Shown: positions 8,539-16,377, counted from the stretch's first letter. The stretch is 29,708 bases of DNA from JASBSR01 sp963847575 (GCA_963847575.1 CAWKAL010000024.1:1-29708), one strand, 5' to 3'. Numbers and translations: made by a program. Notes: generated by a model from the sequence alone, not told the origin.

Positions 8539-9307
8539 CACGTGCCTGCTCTTGCGCCCAGCCGGCTTCATCAGAATCGGGGAATTCTGCAATCAGCTGT
8601 TTTGCATACTTGACATAATAATCTGTCGCACCCAGGGCCTTTTCTGCCTGCACCTGTATCCACAGGCTTTGTGCCGTCGCGTTGTTGCGTTGATGGTAAC
8701 GCTCGATGTAGGCGCGTGACATCAGGTATTTTTTTGTTTTGATGCCCAGCTCTGCCATCGAAACCAGTGCGCCTGCCAGCTTTGGATTTATCCGCAAGGC
8801 TTTGCGTAACATGGCTTCAGCTTCAATATATTTACCCTGCTGCAGCAGGCAGGTACCGGCATTGGCGTAGGCAAGATAGGGCGTTTCATAAAACGGGTGG
8901 GTGTAGGCCGCCTTGAATTCTTCCATTGCTTCATCGGCCCTGCCGATACCACAAAGAAATGCGCCATAACTATTATGCAGGCCGGGATCACTGGATTTAA
9001 TGTTGATCGCCGCCTGGTATTGCTCATCGGCTTCATCATTCAAACCCAGTCGCGTCAATAAATACGCCATTGTTTTGCGCGCTTCCAGGTTTTTCTCGTC
9101 CTGCTTTATGGCTTTATCCAGTTTTTCTTTTGCAGCTTCCAGCTGGTCACGCTGGATATAGCCGATGGCAAGCTGAACATTAAGTTCAGCTGCCTGTTTG
9201 TAATCGGCCCCTTCGGACGGGCGCGTGCTCTCGCTTTGATTGCCGCATGAAGCCAGAAATACTATTGATGCAATAACAATCAGCTGGACAAACTTTTTTA
9301 TTATCAT
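8516..9307 (-). CDS. pilW: Type IV pilus biogenesis/stability lipoprotein PilW (PilF)
   Basis: A 263-residue TPR lipoprotein that serves as pilotin for the PilQ secretin in type IV pilus systems. The lipoprotein signal ends in lipobox LASC (about 18-21), with Cys21 lipidated. TPR units follow, including AELNVQLAIGYIQRDQLEAA, PGLHNSYGAFLCGIGRADEA and PYLAYANAGTCLLQQGKYIE, typical of PilF/PilW. The start overlaps the rlmN stop (ATGA), and the end overlaps rodZ. Its position between rlmN and rodZ matches pilF placement in Pseudomonas-like genomes, as I recall them. No other pilus gene is in the window. Confidence 0.92.
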   Translation of the reverse strand: MIIKKFVQLIVIASIVFLASCGNQSESTRPSEGADYKQAAELNVQLAIGYIQRDQLEAAKEKLDKAIKQDEKNLEARKTMAYLLTRLGLNDEADEQYQAAINIKSSDPGLHNSYGAFLCGIGRADEAMEEFKAAYTHPFYETPYLAYANAGTCLLQQGKYIEAEAMLRKALRINPKLAGALVSMAELGIKTKKYLMSRAYIERYHQRNNATAQSLWIQVQAEKALGATDYYVKYAKQLIAEFPDSDEAGWAQEQARDEQLRNN

Positions 9308-10440
9308 TGTGTCATCCCAAAACGTGGTTCTACGAAACGCCTGGCGCGCCGGCTTTTATCATCGACTTTTCCTACCAGTTGCCCGCAGGCGGCGTCAATG
9401 TCCTCACCGCGTGTACGCCTGACAACTGTGGTCATGTCAGCGGCGATTAATATTTTTGCAAACGTTTCTATGCGGCTGCCGGACGATGTTTTGTAACCCG
9501 AGCCTTCAAATGGATTAAACGGTATCAGGTTCATTAATACCGGTAGTCCTTTGAGTAATTTCACCAGCTCGCGTGCATGCTGCGGGGTATCGTTGACACC
9601 ATCGAGCATGACATATTCAAACGTAATACGGCTGCGCGCGCTTTGCTTGGCAATAAAACGGTGGCAGGCCGCTATCAATTCACTGAGTGGATACTTTTTG
9701 TTAATCGGCACCAGCGCATTACGCAGTTCATCATTGGTCGCGTGCAACGAGACCGCCAGCCGCATGTCCAGCACATCCCCCAGCCTGTCCATCGCAGGCA
9801 CCACGCCCGCGGTACTGACAGTGACCCGGCGCTTGCTGAGACCGTAGGCAAAATCATCCATCATGATACGCACTGCCCGAACCACACTGTCGAAGTTAAG
9901 CAGCGGCTCACCCATCCCCATCAGCACGACATTGGTGATCGTCCTGCCCGGTTTTTTCTCATCTTCCAGCAGGCGGCTTGCAATCCATACCTGCGAAATA
10001 ATTTCCGCGGTGCTCAGGTTGCGGTTAAAGCCGCGGCGCCCGGTCGAGCAAAAACTGCAATCCAGTGCACAGCCTGCCTGCGATGATATACACAGTGTGC
10101 CGCGATCCGGTTCCGGAATATACACGGTTTCGATCTGATTTCCGTCATCAAGTTCAAGTACCCACTTGCGCGTGCCATCATTTGACAGCTCATCTAGCAC
10201 GACCTTGAGCGGTGCGATGGTGGTGCGCTGCTTGAGGATTTCACGCAGGGCCTTCGAGACATTGGTCATCTCGTCGAAGTCGGTCACCCCGAGCTGGTGT
10301 ATCCACTTGGTCACCTGGCTGGCACGAAACGGTTTCTCACCGAGTTCGGTGAAAAACGCTTCCAGCCCGGCGCGATCAAGGTCGAGCAGGTTTAGCCTGG
10401 CCTTGTGCGGGGGTGGTACGAGTGCGTTTGCCGTTGTCAT
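9304..10440 (-). CDS. rlmN: Dual-specificity 23S rRNA/tRNA adenine-C2 methyltransferase RlmN
   Basis: Radical-SAM methyltransferase that modifies A2503 of 23S rRNA and A37 of several tRNAs. The 378-residue protein has the cluster motif C124-x3-C128-x2-C131 (CALDCSFC) binding a 4Fe-4S cluster, a GEPLLN motif for SAM binding, and a C-terminal cysteine (C352, DIDAACGQL) expected to form the methylated intermediate. The start ATG at 10440 matches the family, but the bases just upstream (TACTTTTTTACGC) lack a recognisable Shine-Dalgarno site, so expression may be weak or coupled. A strong hairpin lies 26 bases upstream, between iscX and rlmN. The Fe-S dependence fits the Isc neighbours. Confidence 0.96.
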   Translation of the reverse strand: MTTANALVPPPHKARLNLLDLDRAGLEAFFTELGEKPFRASQVTKWIHQLGVTDFDEMTNVSKALREILKQRTTIAPLKVVLDELSNDGTRKWVLELDDGNQIETVYIPEPDRGTLCISSQAGCALDCSFCSTGRRGFNRNLSTAEIISQVWIASRLLEDEKKPGRTITNVVLMGMGEPLLNFDSVVRAVRIMMDDFAYGLSKRRVTVSTAGVVPAMDRLGDVLDMRLAVSLHATNDELRNALVPINKKYPLSELIAACHRFIAKQSARSRITFEYVMLDGVNDTPQHARELVKLLKGLPVLMNLIPFNPFEGSGYKTSSGSRIETFAKILIAADMTTVVRRTRGEDIDAACGQLVGKVDDKSRRARRFVEPRFGMTQ

Positions 10441-10465
10441 GCGTAAAAAAGTAGCTCGAAATACG

Positions 10466-10493
10466 ATAAACCCGCGATTTTACGCGGGTTTAT
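10466..10493 (-). terminator. Strong hairpin at the end of the isc operon
   Basis: A perfect 11-bp stem, ATAAACCCGCG pairing with CGCGGGTTTAT, around a 6-base loop. The minus-strand 3' side is T-rich (GGGTTTATCGTATTT), though not a pure T run. It lies about 30 bases after the iscX stop and 26 bases before rlmN. It probably ends or attenuates isc transcripts, allowing only partial readthrough into rlmN. Confidence 0.7.
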
Positions 10494-10523
10494 GCTGATA
10501 AGAAACCACCTGCGCAGCAGGGG

Positions 10524-10724
10524 TCATTGTTTTTCTTCGATCCAGGCCATCTGGATGGCTTCGAGGATTTTCTCGCCTGAATGTTCCGGATCATCGTCGA
10601 ATTCATCCAGGCCCATCACCCATTTGCGTAAATCGACGAAATTGACATATTGCGGGTCAATATCCGGGTGTTGTTCGTCCAGCTCGATGGCAATTTCCAG
10701 CGAATCAGTCCACTTCAGACTCAT
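10524..10724 (-). CDS. iscX: Fe-S assembly accessory protein IscX
   Basis: A 66-residue acidic protein with the IscX/YfhJ pattern: LKWTDSLEIAIELDEQHPDI at the start, VNFVDLRKWVMGL in the middle and ILEAIQMAWIEEK at the end. IscX binds IscS and iron and tunes the rate of cluster assembly. The length equals the E. coli protein as I recall it. It is the last gene of the isc cluster, downstream of fdx, its usual position. Confidence 0.95.
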   Translation of the reverse strand: MSLKWTDSLEIAIELDEQHPDIDPQYVNFVDLRKWVMGLDEFDDDPEHSGEKILEAIQMAWIEEKQ

Positions 10725-10763
10725 AATGCCCCCATTTCACAATTATCGGAAAACAACATAGGA

Positions 10764-11102
10764 CTAATGGTTCTCGGAAACCATGTTGATTGTATATTTC
10801 GGGATTTCTACCACCAGGTTCTCATCCCCCACCATGGCCTGGCAGCTTAGACGCGAATCGGGCTCCAGCCCCCAGGCCTTGTCGAGCATATCATCTTCCT
10901 CGTCGGTGTTTTCATTCAGCGAATCCATACCTTCACGAATGTATACGTGACAGGTGGTGCAGGCACAGGATTTTTCACAGGCGTGCTCGATCTCGATACC
11001 GTGCTTCAGCGCAGCATCGCAAATCGATATGCCTTTATCGGCCTCAATCACCATACCTTCCGGGCAAATCTCTTCGTGTGGCAGAAAAATTATCTGCGGC
11101 AT
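10764..11102 (-). CDS. fdx: Isc-type [2Fe-2S] ferredoxin
   Basis: A 112-residue adrenodoxin-like ferredoxin that donates electrons during cluster assembly on IscU. Ligands are visible as C42, C48, C51 (HACEKSCACTTC) and C87 (RLSCQAM). C46, also in the motif, is a known non-ligand cysteine in this family. The acidic stretch NTDEEDDMLDKAWGLEPDSR is typical. It starts 3 bases after the hscA stop, indicating tight operon structure. Confidence 0.96.
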   Translation of the reverse strand: MPQIIFLPHEEICPEGMVIEADKGISICDAALKHGIEIEHACEKSCACTTCHVYIREGMDSLNENTDEEDDMLDKAWGLEPDSRLSCQAMVGDENLVVEIPKYTINMVSENH

Positions 11103-11105
11103 GTG

Positions 11106-12998
11106 TTACTCCTCGTTATGCGTGGCATATTCATCAATCGAATGTCCGCGCATGGCTTGTTTGATACTGGTATTCATGCGTCGCGCGACAAACTCATCGC
11201 AACTCGCTTCCAGTAATTTAATGGCTGATTTGATTGCTGCCGCATCATTTCCTGTATTGACATCGACCAGCGCCTGCCTGAACTTGTCAATTCGGACACG
11301 TTCCTCCGACGACAGCAGAGCATCGCCATCGGCTACAAGCGCCGCATCTAGTGCAGCGAGAACGCGCTCGCCCTCGACCTGCTGTTCACGCAGGCTACGT
11401 GCCTGCATATCTTCTTCGGCATGTTCCATCGAATCACGCAGCATGGTTTCTATTTCATTGTCGCTCAGGCCATACGATGGCTTGACGTCGACACTGGCTT
11501 CAACGCCGCTATTCTGTTCGCGCGCGCTGACGATCAACAGGCCATCGGCATCGACCTGGAATGTCACCCTGATACGCGCGGCACCGGCAACATGCGGTGG
11601 AAAGCCGCGTAATTCAAAGCGTGCCAGTGAACGACAATCGGACACCAGGTCGCGCTCACCCTGCACGACATGGATGGCCATGGCGGTTTGCCCGTCTTTG
11701 TAGGTGGTGAATTCCTGCGCCTTGGCGACCGGGATAGGCGTATTGCGGTTAATAATTTTCTCGACCAGGCCGCCCATGGTTTCAATGCCGAGAGACAGCG
11801 GAATAATATCCAGCAGCAACATTTCCTCACCGGGTTTGTTGCCGGCAAGCACATCAGCCTGCAAGGCCGCGCCAATGGCTACGACTTTATCCGGATCGAT
11901 GGTGACCAGCGGCTCAGTGTCGAAAAATTCTCCGACTTTCTCGCGTACGCGCAATGCCCGTGTTGAACCGCCCACCATCACGACTTCACTGATGTCCTCG
12001 ATTGACACATCTGCATCACGCAAGGCGCGGCGACAGGCCAGAATTGTCTGCTTGATGTAGGCATCGATCAAGTCATTCATCTGGACGCGCGTCAGTACGC
12101 CGGTCCAGTCGAGGGTTTCATTTTTGATACTGATCTCAATCTGTTCAACTTCACTGAGCGCTTCTTTTGCGACACGCGCCTGTTGCATTAACAGCCGAAT
12201 TGTCGATGGATCAAGTTCAGTAGCAGCGGCATCGATGCCTGCCTGTTGAAGTATCCATTCGGCAATTTTGTGGTCGAAATCATCGCCACCCAGCGCACTG
12301 TCGCCGCCGGTGGCAAGCACTTCGAACACACCCTTATTGAGGCGAAGAATCGAAATATCGAAGGTGCCGCCACCGAGGTCATATACAGCAATCACGCCTT
12401 CTTTGCCTGTATCAAGACCGTACGCCACGGCCGCGGCAGTCGGCTCATTGAGCAGGCGCAATACGTTGATGCCGGCGAGACGCGCAGCATCTTTTGTCGC
12501 CTGGCGCTGGGCATCATCAAAATACGCGGGCACGGTTATCACTGCACCCATCAGATCGTCACCCAGCGAATTCACCGCACGCGCTTTAAGATATTTGAGA
12601 ATTTCAGCTGAGACTTCGGTTGCACTGACATCACCGCGTACGGTATGAATGCGCGGCACAGTGGAATCAGTCAGTGCGAAATCATAGGGTAATTTCTTAC
12701 CCAGCACGTGAAGGTCACTCACGCCCCGACCCATGAAGCGCTTTACAGAAACGATTGTGTTCTTGGGATCGGTAATCGCATGTTCAGCAGCGGCATTGCC
12801 AACACACACCCGGTCTTCTGAATAACGCACTATAGAAGGCACCGAGTGGTTGCCCTGCATATCCGGCAGCGTTGCAGCTTCACCGCTACGCACGGTCGCG
12901 ACCAGGGAATTCGTTGTACCCAGATCAATTCCGACCGCGTATCGACGCTGATGCGGAGCAGTCGCTTGTCCGGGTTCTGATATTTGCAGCAATGCCAT
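11106..12998 (-). CDS. hscA: Hsp70-family Fe-S chaperone HscA
   Basis: Specialised DnaK-like ATPase that, with HscB, promotes cluster transfer from IscU by binding its LPPVK motif. The 630-residue protein shows the first phosphate motif GIDLGTTNS (about 23-31), LLNEPTAAAVAYGLD, the second phosphate motif VYDLGGGTFDIS, and the adenosine motif VMVGGSTRALRVRE. A substrate-binding domain (about 395-530, with PLSLGIETMGG and a FELRGFPPHVAGAARIRVTF stretch) and a helical lid follow. The first 20 residues form a short extra tail. It begins just after hscB with 2 bases between the genes. Confidence 0.97.
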   Translation of the reverse strand: MALLQISEPGQATAPHQRRYAVGIDLGTTNSLVATVRSGEAATLPDMQGNHSVPSIVRYSEDRVCVGNAAAEHAITDPKNTIVSVKRFMGRGVSDLHVLGKKLPYDFALTDSTVPRIHTVRGDVSATEVSAEILKYLKARAVNSLGDDLMGAVITVPAYFDDAQRQATKDAARLAGINVLRLLNEPTAAAVAYGLDTGKEGVIAVYDLGGGTFDISILRLNKGVFEVLATGGDSALGGDDFDHKIAEWILQQAGIDAAATELDPSTIRLLMQQARVAKEALSEVEQIEISIKNETLDWTGVLTRVQMNDLIDAYIKQTILACRRALRDADVSIEDISEVVMVGGSTRALRVREKVGEFFDTEPLVTIDPDKVVAIGAALQADVLAGNKPGEEMLLLDIIPLSLGIETMGGLVEKIINRNTPIPVAKAQEFTTYKDGQTAMAIHVVQGERDLVSDCRSLARFELRGFPPHVAGAARIRVTFQVDADGLLIVSAREQNSGVEASVDVKPSYGLSDNEIETMLRDSMEHAEEDMQARSLREQQVEGERVLAALDAALVADGDALLSSEERVRIDKFRQALVDVNTGNDAAAIKSAIKLLEASCDEFVARRMNTSIKQAMRGHSIDEYATHNEE

Positions 12999-13000
12999 AA

Positions 13001-13546
13001 TTAAAATAACTCGTCTTCAATTTTTGCAGTCAGCACATCGATTTCGTTTCGTGCTTTCTGTATGAACTGCATTTTACGCAGGCATTCTTTTGCATCTTCA
13101 AGCTGGTCTGCCTCGTATGCCGTCGAAAACGCTTCTGACATTTTTTGCATAGTGTTTTTAACATTACCCAGTTCTTTATCCAGTACTGCAAGCGGGTCAG
13201 CCTGCGCACGAACATCGGCAAGGGTTTCACGCAAATCCATTTGATCCATCAGGAACGCCGCGTCCATCGTGGTTTCGTTCTCCAGGTTGACGTCAATGCC
13301 TTTCAACTGCAGCAGGTAACTCGCGCGCTCTATCGGGTCTTTTAAGGTTTGATAAGCCTTGTTGACCCACGAGCTTTGCTGCATGGAAATTCTGCGCTCC
13401 TGGTCACTTGCATTGGCGTACTTATCAGGATGGACCGTTTGCGCAAGTGTTCGGTAGTGCTGCTGCAACTGGTCCATATTGACCTCGAATGCAATCGGCA
13501 TATCAAACAGCTGGTAGAAGTTACGTGTGAGCAATTCGTTATTCAT
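13001..13546 (-). CDS. hscB: J-domain co-chaperone HscB
   Basis: A 181-residue J-protein that brings IscU to HscA and stimulates its ATPase. The N-terminal J domain (about 9-80) contains the HPD tripeptide (39-41) in AQTVHPDKYA, and the C-terminal helical domain binds IscU, with LRKMQFIQKARNEIDVL near the end. The gene sits between iscA and hscA as usual. An 84-base gap separates it from the iscA stop; I see no convincing promoter in that gap. Confidence 0.96.
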   Translation of the reverse strand: MNNELLTRNFYQLFDMPIAFEVNMDQLQQHYRTLAQTVHPDKYANASDQERRISMQQSSWVNKAYQTLKDPIERASYLLQLKGIDVNLENETTMDAAFLMDQMDLRETLADVRAQADPLAVLDKELGNVKNTMQKMSEAFSTAYEADQLEDAKECLRKMQFIQKARNEIDVLTAKIEDELF

Positions 13547-13630
13547 AATCAGTCAATAATCTCGCATTCGACTGACCTGATCACACTATAGATGTGCGCG
13601 TCGGACTGGCGAGCGGGCTAATGTCGCAAT

Positions 13631-13957
13631 TTATACAGTAAAGCTCTCACCACAACCGCACTGGCCTTTCTCATTCGGGTTAGTGAATTTAAAACCTTCA
13701 TTCAGGCCTTCTTTGGCAAAGTCGACAACCGTGCCATTCATGTAAACAAGGCTCTTCTTGTCAATCACGACCTTCACACCGTGATCTTCGAAGACTTCAT
13801 CTTCGGCATCATCAATCTCGTCGACAAATTCAAGCACATAAGACATGCCAGAACAGCCATTGGTTTTAACGCCCAGGCGCAGTCCGACACCCTTGCCACG
13901 ATTGGCAAGAAAGCTTTTTACGCGTTCGGCAGCAGGTTCAGTCAATGTAATAGCCAT
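13631..13957 (-). CDS. iscA: A-type Fe-S carrier protein IscA
   Basis: A 108-residue A-type carrier that receives clusters from IscU and delivers them to apo-proteins. The three conserved cysteines are present: C35 (TNGCSGMSY) and C100/C102 (GQCGCGESF). The start ATG 13957 (MAITLTEPAAERVKSF) matches the family, with AGAGAGAACG-like purine-rich bases upstream; the open frame continues upstream without support. It lies 39 bases after the iscU stop. Confidence 0.96.
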   Translation of the reverse strand: MAITLTEPAAERVKSFLANRGKGVGLRLGVKTNGCSGMSYVLEFVDEIDDAEDEVFEDHGVKVVIDKKSLVYMNGTVVDFAKEGLNEGFKFTNPNEKGQCGCGESFTV

Positions 13958-13996
13958 GTCGTTCTCTCTTTTTAATCTAAATCGTATGCGCAATAC

Positions 13997-14380
13997 TTAT
14001 TGCGCGTGTTTGCTTTTGTAATCATCAATCGCAGCATTAATCGCATCTTCTGCCAGTACCGAGCAGTGGATTTTTACCGGCGGCAGTGCCAGTTCTTCGG
14101 CGATCTGGGTGTTCTTGATCGCTTTGGCTTCGTCCAGGGTTTTGCCCTTGACCCATTCGGTCAGTAACGAGCTCGAGGCAATCGCGCTGCCGCAGCCGTA
14201 GGTTTTGAACACGGCGTCTTCGATGATGCCGTTGTCGCTCACCTTGATCTGCAGCCGCATCACGTCACCGCAGGCGGGCGCGCCCACCATGCCGGTGCCG
14301 ACATTGGCTTCGTCTTTGCCAAAACTGCCGACGTTGCTCGGGTTTTCGTAATGATCTAATACTTTTTCGCTATAAGCCAT
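13997..14380 (-). CDS. iscU: Fe-S cluster scaffold protein IscU
   Basis: A 127-residue scaffold on which sulfur from IscS and iron are assembled into [2Fe-2S] clusters. The ligands C37, D39, C63 and C106 are all in place, and the HscA-recognised LPPVK motif is at 99-103. Length and residue numbering agree with the E. coli protein as I recall it. The start at 14380 follows a purine-rich GGTAACCCACC region. Upstream, a 172-base gap containing a long inverted repeat separates it from iscS. Confidence 0.97.
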   Translation of the reverse strand: MAYSEKVLDHYENPSNVGSFGKDEANVGTGMVGAPACGDVMRLQIKVSDNGIIEDAVFKTYGCGSAIASSSLLTEWVKGKTLDEAKAIKNTQIAEELALPPVKIHCSVLAEDAINAAIDDYKSKHAQ

Positions 14381-14459
14381 GGTGGGTTACCTCGTTTGTC
14401 TCTGTGTCAGCGTTAGTTACTTAGACGCTGTTTTACTGTATTCGTTGCTGTTACAAATT

Positions 14460-14544
14460 AATAATTAATAATGAATAATGAATAATGAATAACTAAGCTC
14501 TTAATTTTCTGTGTTCCATTATTCATTATTCATTGTTAATTATT
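14460..14544. repeat. 31-base imperfect inverted repeat of TAATGAA-like units between iscS and iscU
   Basis: The left arm 14460-14490 and right arm 14514-14544 are complementary at 28 of 31 positions around a 23-base loop. Each arm contains a short tandem of AATAATG/TAATGAA units, so the region is extremely AT-rich beside GC-richer coding sequence. In the iscS-iscU transcript it could form one long AU stem. There is no T run making it a classic terminator. An mRNA processing or stability role is possible but inferred. Confidence 0.85.
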
Positions 14545-14552
14545 CATTGCTC

Positions 14553-15791
14553 CTAATGCGCCACCCATTCCACCTTGTCAAGATCGATGCCGTCTTTGTA
14601 CATGTCCCACAGCGGCGACAGGTCTCTGAGTTTTTCCACCGCGCGGCGCACCAGTTCGATGGTGTAGTCGATTTCTTCGGCGGTGGTGTAGCGACCGATG
14701 CTGAAGCGTATCGAGCTGTGCGCGAGTTCGTCGTTGCGCCCCAGCGCGCGCAGCACGTAGCTGGGCTCTAGGCTGGCGGAGGTGCAGGCGCAGCCGCAGC
14801 AGATGGCGAGGTCTTTCAGCGCCATGATCAGGCTTTCGCCTTCGACGAAGTTGAAGCTGATGTTGAGGTTGCCGGCGATGCGGTGGTCGATGTCGCCGTT
14901 GACATAGACTTCTTCCATGTCTTTGAGGCCGTCCCACAGGCGGTTTCGTAAACCCAGGATGCGTTCGTTTTCGCTGGCCATTTCGACTTTGGCGATGCGG
15001 AAGGCTTCGCCCATGCCGACGATCTGGTGGGTGGCCAGGGTGCCGGAGCGCATGCCGCGTTCGTGGCCACCGCCGTGCATCTGGGCTTCGATACGTACCC
15101 GGGGTTTGCGCCGCACGTAGAGTGCGCCGATGCCTTTGGGGCCGTAGATTTTGTGGGCGGAGAAGCTCATCAGGTCGACCTGCAGGTCGGTTGAGGTCGA
15201 TCGGGACTTTGCCGGCGCTTTGCGCGGCGTCGACATGGAACATGATGTTGCGTTCGCGGCAGAGCTCGCCGATGGCGGCGATGTCCTGGATGACGCCGAT
15301 TTCGTTGTTGACGTGCATGATGCTGACGAGGATGGTGTCGTCTCGCAGCGCGGCTTTGAATTTGTTCAGGTCGATCAGGCCGTTGGGTTCGGGGTCAAGG
15401 TAGGTGACTTCGTAACCTTCGCGTTCCAGCTGGCGGCAGGTGTCGAGCACGGCTTTGTGTTCGGTTTTGCAGGTGACGATGTGTTTGCCGTTCTTCTGGT
15501 AGAAGTGCGCCGCGCCTTTGATCGCGAGGTTGTCGGATTCGGTGGCGCCGGAGGTAAAGACGATTTCACGCGGGTCGGCGCCGACCAGGTCGGCGACGTA
15601 CCCGCGCGCCTGTTCGACCGCGGCTTCGGCGGTCCAGCCAAACGCGTGACTGCGCGAGGCCGGGTTGCCGTAGTTGCTGCTGGGACCTAAATACTTAACC
15701 ATCTCGGCCACGACGCGTTCGTCACCGGCGTGGTCGCGCTGTAGTCGAGGTAGATCGGGTTGTGCTGGTCTGTGTGTTTGCTGGCACTCAT
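14553..15791 (-). CDS. iscS: Cysteine desulfurase IscS, frame interrupted by two compensating single-base shifts
   Basis: PLP enzyme that takes sulfur from cysteine for Fe-S clusters and tRNA thiolation. If both shifts are corrected it is 412 residues, 8 longer than E. coli IscS at the N terminus. ATG 15791 overlaps the iscR stop (ATGA). The first 23 codons read SASKHTDQHNPIYLDYSATT and PV; a G is missing between 15722 and 15723 (GTG-GAC). The next frame reads DERVVAEMVKYLG through HVDAAQSAGKVPIDLN. An extra C at 15189-15190 then returns to the first frame at DLQVDLMSFSAHKIYGPKG. By offset from E. coli, the PLP lysine is K214 and the catalytic cysteine C336. The active loop reads ICCGCACTSAS, richer in cysteine than the usual SSGSACTSAS. 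Error in the sequence is the likeliest explanation because the rest is well conserved. Confidence 0.93.
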
Positions 15792-16306
15792 GATGCAGAC
15801 CCGGCTGTTCTGTTATGGCGGCCCTGGCTAATCGCTTCAGCCTGTTTTCGCGCAAGAATAAAACGACCAATCATTTTGTCACGTTGCATGGAAAGTTCGG
15901 GAATGCCCGGACGATCAACAAACTGCGCCAGCGTGATGTTATCGAGAAAATCATAGAGGCGATTGCTGAGGTCAGTCCAGAGCTCGTGGGTCAGGCATTT
16001 TTCACCTTCCTGGCAGTTGCCGTCACCCGCGCAGCGAGTAACATCGACACTTTCATCGACCGCACTGATGATCTCGGCAATGCTGATCTCGTTTGCCGGA
16101 CGCGCGAGCCGATAACCGCCACCCGGTCCACGCACGCCCTTGACCAGGCCTTTCTTGCGCAGCTTGGCGAACAGTTGTTCGAGATAGGACAATGATATGC
16201 CCTGGCATTGTGATATATCTGCCAGTGTTACTGACCCGGCCTTGTCGTGAATCGCCAGATCCAGCATGGCGGTAACGCTGTAACGGCCCTTGGTTGACAG
16301 TCGCAT
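15788..16306 (-). CDS. iscR: Fe-S cluster-sensing transcription regulator IscR
   Basis: Rrf2-family regulator that binds a [2Fe-2S] cluster and represses its own operon when clusters are plentiful. The 172-residue protein has a winged helix-turn-helix (about 1-70, MRLSTKGRYSVTAMLDLA to GVRGPGGGYRLARP) and cluster ligands C92, C98, C104 (RCAGDGNCQEGEKC) with H107 following. The stop overlaps the iscS start, giving coupling. Two type-1-like operator sites overlap its promoter just upstream. The C-terminal tail (about 150-172) is longer and serine/arginine-rich. Confidence 0.96.
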   Translation of the reverse strand: MRLSTKGRYSVTAMLDLAIHDKAGSVTLADISQCQGISLSYLEQLFAKLRKKGLVKGVRGPGGGYRLARPANEISIAEIISAVDESVDVTRCAGDGNCQEGEKCLTHELWTDLSNRLYDFLDNITLAQFVDRPGIPELSMQRDKMIGRFILARKQAEAISQGRHNRTAGSAS

Positions 16307-16321
16307 AATGGTCTCCGAATA

Positions 16322-16346
16322 ATTCCTGACTAAAATAGTAGGTTAA
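16322..16346 (-). promoter_or_regulatory. IscR type-1-like operator, proximal site
   Basis: Compared by eye with the E. coli type-1 consensus (ATASYYGACTRWWWYAGTCRRSTAT), this 25-base minus-strand site keeps the core spacing: a TACT half, A-TTT-T centre and AGTCAG half, ending GAAT. About four positions differ. It lies just downstream of the -10 element, so a bound IscR could block initiation or early elongation. Confidence 0.7.
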
Positions 16347-16373
16347 TTGTACTAAACCTACTAAAACAGTCAA
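16346..16373 (-). promoter_or_regulatory. iscR operon promoter
   Basis: Minus-strand TTGACT (16373-16368), a 16-base spacer and TACAAT (16351-16346). Both hexamers match sigma-70 consensus at five of six positions. It lies 40 bases upstream of the iscR ATG. Two IscR-like sites overlap or flank it. Confidence 0.8.
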
Positions 16374-16377
16374 GTAT
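16353..16377 (-). promoter_or_regulatory. IscR type-1-like operator, distal site
   Basis: A 25-base minus-strand match to the E. coli type-1 consensus: ATACTTGACTG at the upstream half is perfect, followed by TTTTAGT and a weaker downstream half. It covers the -35 element entirely, so cluster-loaded IscR binding would block polymerase, as in the known autoregulation of iscR. Confidence 0.75.

Noticed and set aside
10954..11703. A 249-residue serine/alanine/arginine-rich plus-strand frame
   Set aside because: Antisense shadow of hscA and fdx; composition follows the opposite strand.
15151..15690. A 179-residue plus-strand frame rich in valine, phenylalanine and aspartate
   Set aside because: It lies antisense inside iscS, with no ribosome site and no family resemblance.
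14578..15870. A long 430-residue reading frame with an arginine/histidine/proline-rich C-terminal half
   Set aside because: Its middle is true IscS text in the shifted frame; the C-terminal part is out-of-frame translation of the iscS sequence and the start lies within iscR.
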